From assembly GCF_000224145.3 (NCBI RefSeq), contig NC_020177.2:2931649-2995648 (forward strand): a DNA stretch of 64,000 bases. Direction: 5' to 3'. The translations under genes were made by a program, and so were the position numbers. Origin of the DNA: Ciona intestinalis (Eukaryota > Chordata > Ascidiacea > Phlebobranchia > Cionidae). Below the pieces are notes generated by a model. It ran no database searches and was not told the DNA's origin. It saw only the letters and a list, made by a program, of their open reading frames with translations. This document shows, in pieces, positions 10,195 through 21,100 of the stretch; position 1 is the first letter of the stretch, and each line of letters starts with the position of its first letter.

Positions 10195-11437
10195 ATGTTG
10201 CCGCATATTAAAATAGCCATCATTGGTGCTTCTGGTACGGGCAAGACGTCTTTCATTAGGAAATTTAAAACCAATCAGTTTATTCAAGAAGATGCCCATA
10301 AAGATTATTGTGAGATGATGTCTCCTGATCTAAAACGAAGAAACCGCAATTCGAAAGCGAAGGAAGCGATACAGGCTTCACTAGATGTACCAGCACACAT
10401 GGAGAGGTGCCAGGCAACAACCTGTACTGTACTGTTTAAACCGAAATTGGTGGGCAAGCATAATGGAGTTGAAGATCTGCTTGATATTACACTAATGGAC
10501 TTTCGGGAGTTCGAAAAATTTCCTCTCGATTCGTTAGAAGAGTGGGAGACAAGAGGAGCTATTGGAGTGAGGTCCGCTGACGCGTATATTCTATTTTATG
10601 ACGTCACGAACTTCTCGTCTCTTGAGCACGTAATCAATATGAGAGAAGGCATTGTAGAAGTAAGTTATATATTTTTTGTTTGGTTTTTCAGAAATTTGCA
10701 TAAGCGTAATAGAAAGTTGTTTTGGTGATTTATGATAATGTTTTTGGTCGTGGACTTTGATAGATAGCCATGCTAATGTCCTTGGAATTTGTCGAATTTG
10801 TTCTGTTTTTCTTTTAACAATTTAATAAAAATATATTATTATTTTTTTAGTCGTGTGCTTTGAGTATGGATAGCCAAGCTAATGGGTCATCGAATTCACG
10901 TGCCAAGTACAAGGTATCCCCTATGTTTGAGACAACTGCGCCAATGAACTGTTTTAGCGATCAGAAATTACGTCGCAACTCCGACCGGCCCACAAAAACG
11001 AAGAAGGGTTTTTGTCCAAGCGATCAAATAGTGAAAAGAGCTCTTCTGAGAGCATAAAAGTCCGAAACATCATCGCATCTTCATTTTTAAGTCCGCTAGC
11101 ACCAGTAGCAGCACCCAGAACGAACGATACCGGTGCTTTTAAATCAAGTCCGCGTCAATACCCGCCTGTTTTTATGGTCGTTGGCAACAAACGAGACCTC
11201 TGCACACCTGGCCTTTCCCCAATCTATAACTATGGCCCCGCAGCGTCATCTCGTGACGAAATTGTGCTACGAAATCGAGAAGTAAACGAGCGTAAGGTGT
11301 CGCAGTTGGCGAAGAAAAGCTGGAGGTCGCAACACTTTGAGAGCTCTGTGAAGTTTGGCTGGAATGTGAACACAGTTATCCACGAAACGATAAAAATGGT
11401 GATGACGACCAAATACCCGAAGCGGTACAAGCCCTAA
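10195..11437 (+). pseudogene. RASL10-like GTPase, copy A, frameshifted
   Basis: Exon 1 is 10195-10659 and exon 2 is 10851-11437, with the same structure as the intact copy at 37600-38841. Coding identity over exon 1 is very high (three mismatches seen). The T run at 11009-11013 has five T where copy B has six. This shifts the frame after KTKKGF and gives a stop near 11057, before the NKRD motif. The missing T could be a real null mutation or a homopolymer sequencing error. Copy A sits at the left end of a gap-bounded contig. Confidence 0.85.
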
Positions 11438-11814
11438 TTTTTCCGGGTCTTACTACCAGGAAATGAATCAAAACTAGGATTAACTGAAAGAGACGTTTTC
11501 GCTAAAGAGTAGCGCTGTGTGACCTGTAAAAGCATATTGTCTCACAAAACATTTATTGGTGCACCTTTTGTTTCTTGTTTGTAGCTATCTAAGATCTTAT
11601 GCACAAATATTGTTTTTCAAATAACAAAACATGGAAAAAGGTTTAGAAAGTCACGGACATAGATTAAACAATATCACCTCAACCAGACAGTATTCATCCA
11701 CAAGACTTTGATTAACATTGCTGCATTTCATTTAACGTTTAATTGTGTACAGTAAATATTGATAGAATTTCGATTTTTGTTTTTTTCATTATAATCTAAT
11801 CTTTGAAACATGAT

Positions 11815-12030
11815 AGAAAACAAATTCTTGTACGGGTCGTGTCTTTGAGCATTTTTCTTTCCAAAGAAGTCTTAACTTGAAAATAGTTCAACATAAATGG
11901 CTCGTTGTTTGTCTGCTAGGTGCTGTAGCGACCACGCTTGTTTCGTCAAATTAAATGCAAATACCTATTTAACTGTAAGTGTGTGTTTTAACGATTGTCG
12001 TTTTCTACTTATATCTTGACTTTTGGGGAA
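11815..12030 (+). mobile_element. Family-B repeat
   Basis: GTGCTGTAGCGACCACGC; counterpart of 39455-39660 at the other locus. Confidence 0.75.
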
Positions 12031-12205
12031 GATAGTGGCCATATACAGAATCATTTCAAATCCCTTAATTATTCCTAATTCTTTTGAGTGAAATGAAAAC
12101 CTAGTAGGCCTATACACTCATGAATTTTGAAAAAGGTTTGGTCAAATTAAGCGGTACGCCCAAGATGTGCCCAACCCTAATTAATTGATTGTATTTGATG
12201 TAATG

Positions 12206-12395
12206 TAGTACGGTGGGAAAAGACAGGGCACCTTTAGCACATGATATCCGAATATCCTGTTCGTGTTTAAACGATAAACAACGGTCTATAGAAGTCGTGA
12301 GGATACAGCTTTATAATTCTTTAAATGTTTTTTGTTTACTACCAAGTGGGACGAGAAAATTTAATGAATACTGTCCCTTCTTCCCCCCTACTTCA
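12206..12395 (-). mobile_element. MITE-1 copy
   Basis: Starts TAGTACGGTGGGAAAAGAC, ends CTTCTTCCCCCCTACT. Confidence 0.8.
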
Positions 12396-12692
12396 TATTT
12401 CTTTTAATTGTTATCAATTACCAAAGGTTTGGTTGTACAAATTAATATATTACCCCAAAACTGCCAACTTTTTTGGGTTTTAAACTAGTCACTTAAATTC
12501 GTAAACGGCGTACTAACCACTCTGCCACGGCGGTGGAAACGCGGGGCGTTTGGTTCGCTACATGACTGTAAATATGATACCCTTCTGATATTGCTGCAAA
12601 ATATGGGTAAGGACACTTATGCATAAAACCACCAGTTTTACGGGACGTCCTTTTAACTGGTTTTAAACCTAGTCGGTGCACAGAACAATATA

Positions 12693-12890
12693 CAGTAGGG
12701 TGGAGGAAAATGGGACATCTTTTCATTTCATTTTCTCGTCCCATTTGGTAGAAGACAAAGAACATTCAAAGAATTATAAGAACCGTATCCCCACGACTTC
12801 CATAGACCGTTGTTAACTGTTTAAAACACGATCAGGATATTTTTCATATTATATCTGCTAAAGGTTTCCCATCTTACTCCACAGTACTAT
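12693..12890 (+). mobile_element. MITE-1 copy
   Basis: Starts CAGTAGGGTGGAGGAAAATG, ends CATCTTACTCCACAGTACTA. Confidence 0.82.
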
Positions 12891-13285
12891 ACATAATTAC
12901 TTGTTCAAATGCAGAAAAACATTCTCTCTGGAAACCAAGCGTAGCATCGTGACTAGTTTGGGGTTAGGTGTCATTCAAGCGTGTTGTTATTTAAGACCAA
13001 AAGTCCCCGAAGCTTTAATTTCCTGGTATTTGGCTTGCCTGGTATGCAGCATTTCATCAGTTGTCGTGTCGGAAAAATTGTGCCAATTGTAGTACTTTAC
13101 CAGACATTGAACAACTCGTTGCCAAAACACAAGCGCATCCATCGCATTAAAAATAACTGATGCAATTAGTTGTTTTCGCTTTTTAATAAATGAGCGCCAT
13201 ATCACATATTGGGGGTAAATCTGATCAGCATCTCAGACAATAGGGTAAAGCATACAAAAAAGTTCAAGAATCACTGTTCTATTGG

Positions 13286-13391
13286 ATACAAAACAAAGAA
13301 GCCCGATTCGCTTCAAAGAAAAACACAGAGTCTGTAGCAACGGCACATTGCTTTTCTCTAAAGGAATTCGGGTTTCTTTGTTTTGTGAGGC
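13286..13391. repeat. Imperfect foldback
   Basis: Arms of about 34 bp (AACAAAGAAGCCCGATTCGC and the reverse-complement-like GAATTCGGGTTTCTTTGTT) around a loop of about 30 bp. A related arm, GCGATTCGGGCTTG, recurs near 14568. Confidence 0.7.
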
Positions 13392-13844
13392 CGTTCGCCG
13401 CTCGCTGCAACTTATATTTAAATTTTTAACCCGGTGACATTTTAATGTATATTCCCCAACTGTTTCTTAATTTGAATTGCCTGTCTCGCTATACAGACCG
13501 GTTACTTACATAAAAACAACATTTTATTGACTGAAAAATGCGTAACAGTATGGTTCTCATTTTAATTGCTTGCTGAATTATATTAAAAGTTTGCGAGTTT
13601 GATCCGTCTGTACTCGTAGTTTAATAAAACGAGTATTTCTATTCGTAGATACAGCTTTAGTGATATATGCTACAGGTAGTCAAATATTTTTCTATACAAA
13701 GTTAAATATGTATAAAAATTATAGTCTACCATATTTTTTGCCCGCGTGGTACCAAACTGCATAGGCGCGTTCATTCTGCAGCGTTTTTGCAAGGGTTTAG
13801 GGAGGGCTGAAGACTGGACAGTACCACCGCCATACTTTCATTCT

Positions 13845-14111
13845 TTGTACGGGTCGTGTCTTTACGCACACTTTTGTTTCTATTAGAAGTTTAACTTAAT
13901 TAAAATAAATGGCTCGTTTGTCCGTTAGGTGTAGCGACCACGCTTATTTTCTTCCAACTAAATGTAAATATGTTTTTAACTGTAAGCCTGTTTTAACAAC
14001 TGTTGTTTTGTCGCTATATCCTGTCTTTTCGTTTGAAACATTTCTAAATCTTCGCTACTGTAATCGAAGAGACAAATAAAAGTTATTATTATTATTATTA
14101 TTATTATTATA
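13845..14111 (+). mobile_element. Family-B repeat with (ATT)n tail
   Basis: Best copy: GTACGGGTCGTGTCTTTACG to CAAATAAAAGTTATTATT, then about ten ATT units. Confidence 0.8.
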
Positions 14112-14154
14112 TTCTAGATTATGGGTTGTGCGACATATAAAATAATGTAATTGT

Positions 14155-14352
14155 GCTTCATCCTCGCGCTGCCGGAAAACTGCAGTTTTTAACTTATGAG
14201 TTACTATGTATGTAAACTTTTGGTAATCTTTTTTATTTTTTATGTGTGGCTGACAATTCAGACAAACCCGTAAGTAACCCCTGGGTTGGTGCGATTGCCG
14301 TTAAGTGTCTTGCTCAAGGACACATACGCCCACAATGGTAGCAGTGACGAGC
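14155..14352 (-). mobile_element. SINE-1 copy
   Basis: Body CTTCATCCTCGCGCTGCCGG to head AATGGTAGCAGTGACGAGC. Confidence 0.8.
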
Positions 14353-14921
14353 TTTATATTTTAGTTAAAGGTTATATTTAATCAAAAGCTGCTTAGCAAC
14401 CAAGCGAGACTTTGTGAGCAGTCCGGAGGTTAAGTTACAATAAACGCGTTGTTTGAATTATTCTCCAAACAAGGATCAATTCTTGTGGGAATCAAGCTTT
14501 GTTAAGTTTGTCCGCTGTAAATTTACATATCAGTTCATATTTTCAAAGAGGTCGTTTGTTGTTCTGTGAAGCGATTCGGGCTTGTTTTTTTTGTGAGGTC
14601 GTTCGCTGTAACTTTCCGTTAGTTATCCGTGTCGCTACAGACCAGCAACTTTTTCAGGGAGGTCTGACTGCGTCGTAATGTTCAAAACTGTTTAGAACTT
14701 CACTTGTGGACGTGTGAGCTATTCAGACAGAGGGCAACAGGTCCAACCTTGTTTTTTGCACCGAGTACTGCAAACCCACTCAAGAAAAAGCGCGCAGTAA
14801 CATCGTTAGGACCACGTAATATGTTGGATCGTGGCAATGTTAAAATTGTCAGAGCTCAGAAACCGCTTTACGTTAACGTACTTTCTGTTCACTAGTGCCC
14901 AGGGCTCCTAATTCATACATG

Positions 14922-15083
14922 TAGTAGGGTAGGGAAAGATGGGACACCTTTAAATTTTTAAACAATTAACAACGGTCTATGGAAAACGTGAGGATCCTGT
15001 TTTACAAGTCTTTGAATTTTCTTTGTTTACCACCAAACGGGAGGAATATATTGAAATGTGTCCCATCTCCCCCCACCCTACTA
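14922..15083 (-). mobile_element. MITE-1 copy
   Basis: Starts TAGTAGGGTAGGGAAAGATG, ends TCCCCCCACCCTACTA; slightly shortened interior; about 270 bp upstream of the atlastin-like start. Confidence 0.85.
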
Positions 15084-15357
15084 TATATAAGACATAGCTT
15101 AAACTTGTATCCAAAAATATTTGTTCATTTTAACCGAAACTTTAATGGGTCCCACTTATTAATAACTTAAATGGGTCTCAATTGTAATAAAGTCTATAAT
15201 TGAGAAAATCTTTATCATGCAACTATGTATGTACTGTTTGTCATATTTTATAGATATTTTTTTGTTGGCAATAATTTGTTTGTAATTTATTATTTGGATG
15301 AACAAAAATACTGCAGCCATAGGTTAATACTGCAAAATTTATTACACAAGGCAAAAC

Positions 15358-18131
15358 ATGTGTTCTGCTGTGAACGTAGACGTTGGAGGTAAATTTTGTT
15401 TCTGTCAGTTAATCTTGCTTTATTCATAAGTGTATCAGCCACACTTTTATCTATCTTTTTGAATGGATGAACACAATTATGTTATATTATAATTACTGTC
15501 ATTTTGCTGCTCATTCTCTCTTATTTTAAAAACATGAACTTTGCTATCATTATCGAATAGATGACTAAAATTATGTTATTATTGCATGTTGCAGAGATCA
15601 GGGCAGTTTCCATTCTGGAAATGAGCGGGAATGGCAAAGAATTTGGATTGAAACTTGAAGTAGTTGAAGAAATTTTTAAGAGTGTTAAAAATTTGCCAGT
15701 CGCCATTATAAGTGTGTCTGGTGCACTTAGAGAAGGGAAATCTTTCATTTTAAACTTGCTGTTGCATTATCTTGTACAGCAGAATGTACGTTTTATTTTC
15801 ATATTTTGAAGCATTAAACAGCAATGTGTAACAGTTTGTAACTATTATTTTGTAACAATTTGAAAAGATTAAATTGTCATAATTTGTAACTATTTGTAAC
15901 AATTAATTCGTAACAATTTTTAACAATTAGTTTTTAAAAATTTGTAACAATTTGTAATAATGTATGAAAACATTTGATTTTATTCAGAAATGGCATTCAG
16001 ACAGAAAAAGAAAAACTTATAATGTGTTTAAATCAAAGAATGGAACCGAAAGCGAAACTGTTGGAATCAACATTACAAACAAACCAATCCTATTGAGAGA
16101 TAAAGATGATAAAGTATGGGTTTTCTATAAAAACATCATTCATCTGTAACCATAGGTTATATTTCCAAAAATGAATGTAATTTTCTTGCGTGGCCACAAA
16201 ACGACAGTCATTATAACACAGGTGTTTTGTTTAATACACCTCGTGCCAGATTACAAGTTACCACGTATGTAACTGCGTGACTGATTGTTTTTTTATGTAT
16301 GTCTGACAATTTGGACAACCCATTAGTTACCACTGGGTTAGAGCAATTGCCATTAACTGTCTTGCCCAAGGACATATACAACCATAATGGTAGCAGTAAC
16401 AGGCATTGAACCCATTACCTCGTTGGCATGTATGTGTGCTTCAACCAAGTAAGTCCTTAATGGTGGTGCTATAATATTCCCAGTAGTGCTATACCATTGA
16501 CTCCATAAACTGTTTAGTTTTTGTAACCAGACAGTTGCTGTTTTCTTAATGGACACTGAAGGATTGTTTGACAAGGAGAGAGATGCAAAAGAATGCTCTA
16601 CGGTATTTGCTATGAGTTGTCTTCTCAGTTCTTTTCAAATCTTCAACGTATTCAGGCAACTTCAAGAAAGCAACTTGCAACATTTGCAGGTTCAGTTTCC
16701 TTTTAATTTACGACCGTTATTACAGCTTTTGCTATACACAAAAAAAGCACAAATTCTTTCAAATAATGCCGATTAACAAGATTTAAAACTATGGCGTTTT
16801 AGATTTTTTGCAATTATGCAATGGCCGCTGGTGGAAGAAAGAAAAAATCTGCTACAACTGGTGCACCATTTCAGGTAATAGAATGATTGTAAAGCGCAAC
16901 AATAGTCATTACAACACAGGTGTTCTGTTTCATACACCTAATGACTATTAATAACTAACAGTGACCGTTGCATTATGTATGGCCGACAACTTAGATAACA
17001 CATAAAGGGCTTTTGGGTTGAAGCAACATCGAGCCTTGAACCCGTATCCCCTGGGTTGGAGACAGGCACCCAACCACTGTACTATGGCACTAGACATAAG
17101 TAGAGTGGGCCCGATGCATTGTAAAATCATTAACAAAACCTTATTATTTTGTTCTGTTACTCTTGCTAGCAGACATAGCATACATGAAATTTCCCTTTTA
17201 AATTTCTTATTTTAAAATTTTATTTTGTGAACGGTCTTGTGATAACAATAAATTGATCCTCATTTAAATTGCATGGTAGGGTTCAACAAGTTTAAAATTG
17301 AGGTAAATGCATTTAATGTTTGATAATGCAATAATTCTAAAACTTACAGGCTCTTATGTTTCTGATTCGTGATTGGACACACAGAAATATCGATTGTAGT
17401 AGAACTGGTGCACAGAGGTACCTTAGCGAGTTTCTGGAAACTAATAAAGATGAGAACAAATTGGTGAGAGATCAGATTCGAAACAGCTTTTCCGATGTCC
17501 GATGTCACTTATTGCCCCGGCCTGGGGACGAGGTGGAATGGAAAAATGGTAATGAGATTTATGTTTCAGGTGAGGGTTATGCTAAAAATTTGAGAGAGAG
17601 TATGTAACTTGCTTTATCTTCGCGTGGCTGGAAAACGACAGTCGTTATAACACAGGTGTTCTGCATCATACACCTCATGCCAGATTACAAATAACCACAA
17701 ATAGCCAGATTACAGATTACAAAAATTTATAACTTTGTCAGTAAATATTTTGGGGGAATTATTTGTTTTATAAATTGCAGACACTTTGATAATTGTAATT
17801 TTATGGCTGACAATTTACAACCCATTAGTTACCACTGGGTTGGAGCAATTGCAGTTATGTGTTTTGACCAAGGACAAAATGGTAGCACCGACAATCCTTG
17901 AACCCATAACCTTGATGTGTTTCAATAATCAAGACAACTGTTACAGATATCAAAGATAACTTTATCGAAGGAGTTGACGATCTTGGTGAACAATTGTTCA
18001 AGACGGAAAACTTAATTGCAAAGCAACTTAACGGCATCACTATAACTGGGCAGGGATTTGTTGATCTTACAATAGCATATGCAGCAATACTTCATGATGG
18101 TAAAATGCCAAAAGCTGATTGTATTCTAAAG
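15358..18131 (+). CDS. Atlastin-like GTPase domain and linker exons
   Basis: Seven exons, about 328 residues. In order: P-loop SGALREGKSF, a switch-1 candidate ETVGINI, VAVFLMDTEGLFD, FAMSCLLSSFQIFN (as in the atlastin helix after switch 2), FQALMFLIRDW, CHLLPRPG, and a linker with ITGQGFVDLTIAYAAILHDG that matches the atlastin segment before the three-helix bundle. Confidence 0.9.
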
Positions 18132-21100
18132 GTGTGTATACAGTATAACATATAATAATAATAGGATATAGTTAAAACACGCTTAGCCTATAGCTAAAAA
18201 GTCTAGAATTTAATAACACATTAATTTTAAGATTTAATAACGCACTAATATACACAGGCCAATCACCAAGTGTTTGTTCTGGACAGAACCAGACATATGG
18301 AATCTCAGTATATTGAAGCTATGAAAGAAAAAGTAAAATAATAATTGGGATTTTTTGCAATTTAAAATTTCAACTAAGTTAATATGTTTGATATTCAAAC
18401 AGACTGGGAAATACATAAAGCCCAACGAGTTGGAGAAACTACACAAAGAATATCTCCACAGAGCATTGCAACAGCACAAAGAAATGGTTAAATATATAGA
18501 ACCAGATAAAAAAGATGAGGAACAATTGGGAACAATCCAAGCACACATGATGGGCCGTCTGAATACTACCTTTCAAGCTTTGCAACATGAGAATGAAGCA
18601 AAAAAGGTTAGATGTTTGGTGTTAAAGCCAAAAACTGTACAGTTGCATTGTGTAATGCATGATAGAAATAGGGCAAACAAAAAGGCTGATATTTTTTGCT
18701 GAGCATATGAAGTGTAATAGTATAGGATTAGACCGACGTTTTATCCATAGCCATAGCTCTTGGGGTGCTGGCCCTATTGTGGACATGTGGGGACTTAGCA
18801 GCCCATACAGAAATAAAACAGAAATATCACCCACACAGTTTAAGCAAGCACATAGACAAAGTAGGACACATGAGTTACAACTGCTAAGGATTCTCCGCCC
18901 CTTGAGGATAAGTGCTAAAAATTCAGCTATAGCGAAAAAATATTGAATTATCTTTATGAAATGATTTGATTTTGCTACTTATTATTTTCAGAAAGTTCAA
19001 ATAAAAGATTTAAAAGAATGCATCTCCAATGCTGGAAAGTCATATAAAGAACTGTTAAAACGGGTAATTTTACCATAATTAAAAAAATATGGTACAAAGT
19101 TAAAAAGTATCTGTGAAATATTTTAGTTAATGCTGATGAAGTGTATGTAAAGTGAGTATCTTTTCACAAATGTAGTCACGTAATAAATATAATAAAATAT
19201 GCCATAAAATATGGTATACTAACATTTTTCCAGCACCATAGCACAGTTGGTTAGTCACCTGCCTTTAACCTAGAAGTAGTAGGTTCAAGGCTCTTCGCTG
19301 CTACCATTATGGACATATGTGTCATTGGGCAAGACACTTAACGGCAATTGCTCCAACTCAGTCGTCACTAATAAGTTGTCCAAATTATCAGCCACACATA
19401 AAAAAATGAAAAAAATTCCCCCCAAAAAACATCTACAAAGTAACATACTTCGTAACTCGTAAGCCGGCACGAGGTGTATTAAATAGAACATCCGTGTTTA
19501 GGACTGTCATTTTCGGGCCTCGCGAGGATGAAGTAAGTTATAGGCTACCTTCATTCGTTCAAAATTATGCAGGCTGCTGGTGGAGTGTACCTAGAGGATG
19601 TTTCTGGTCCATGTGAAATTGCCCAACAAGAGATAATGGCTGATTTCTATAAGTGTACTCATGAATATGATCAGGATATAGTACAGGAATGTATGGTTTT
19701 TTACAATCAGACCATTAAAGCAAAAAATAAAGAATTCTTAAACAAAAACCTTCAAAGAAAGGTAAGCCTACCTAACATACATATCACATGAAACAAAAAT
19801 TATGAAAATGTTTTTTACAGGAAAGCATTGAAAAGAGTCTGAAAGGTTTAGTTTCTGATACAGTGGAAAAATATGCTGAGATGATGGACCTGGTATGTTT
19901 TACTGAGGGTGGTTTTAGTTTCTAATATACAATAAATACTGCATTTAGCCGGTATTATTCTGTATTAAATCTTTGTATTGTACTGGGTATTGTTCTGTAA
20001 CATACTATTTGTATTTTTCTGTATCATATTTACTTTTCTGTATTTTTTCTTTCAGTGATTAATTGCCTTTATTCAGGGTGTTGAAAGACCAGGTCAAGGA
20101 ATTGATTTTTCTAAATTGAAGGAAAATGCATTTGCTGAATCTGTCCGAATATTTGAACAATCTGATGTTGGAAGAGGTTACAAGTGCCGGCAAACTGAAC
20201 TCGAAAACTTGAAAGCTAAACTCAAAGAGAACGATGCTAAATACTGGGAAAGATTTTGTGTAAGTAAAATAATAGAGTAATAACTTTATTAATTCCTTTG
20301 ATTAGGGTAGCGAAAAAAAAAGATTTACAGGATATAGCGATAAAACAACAGCTGTTAAAACACCTTTACAGTAAATATATTTACATTTAATTGAAAGAAA
20401 CATTGCAGTCATACATCTAGCAGACAAACGAGCCATTTATATTAACAGTTATAAATTAAACTTCTAATAAAACAAAAGTGTGCGCAAAGAAAATAAACTT
20501 GAAGCCTGAAACTCCCAAATTCATGTTATAATTTTACAGATGTATCGAGATACTGAATTATTAAATGCTGTTAAAGAGGCAGAAAAACTGTACAAGAAAT
20601 ATGTTAATACTGAAGTAAGTTTATGGAAAGTGACTTCTCCTTGTTAGTTTATTAAATAAATGAATTTTGTTAATATAAAGCAATAATTACAAAATAATGT
20701 AAGATATTTTTGGATGTTTTATTACCCTAGTAATAAAATAATGGTAAAAATAGGCTCAGCTGCATATTTCGTTTGAAATGCAACTTTATCCTTGCGTGAC
20801 CGGAAAACGACAGTCACTAAACAGGGGTGTTTTGTTTCATACACCTTGTGCCAGCTTGCGAGTTCCTATATATGTTACTTTGTGGGTGATTATTTTTTGG
20901 AGATTAATCTTTTTTTATGTGGCTTATAATTTGAACAACCCATTAGTGAACACTAGGTTGGAGCAATTGCCGTTAAGTGTCTTTCCCAAGACACATACAC
21001 CCATAATGTTAGCAGCGAAGAGCCTTGAACCTATTACCTCTGGGTTATAGGCATGCATCTAACCAACTGTGCTACTACGCCGATTAATTGTTAATATCCC

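Larger units (their letters stand above)
12400..15357. other. Intergenic, RASL10 copy A to the atlastin-like gene
   Basis: Contains two MITEs, a degenerate SINE near 12480-12690, a foldback at 13286-13391, a family-B repeat and a SINE. No convincing exon was found. The frame at 12987-13205 (minus) lacks a clear splice context. Confidence 0.6.

Noticed and set aside
12493..12765. 90-codon minus-strand frame
   Set aside because: Made up of a degenerate SINE and a MITE.
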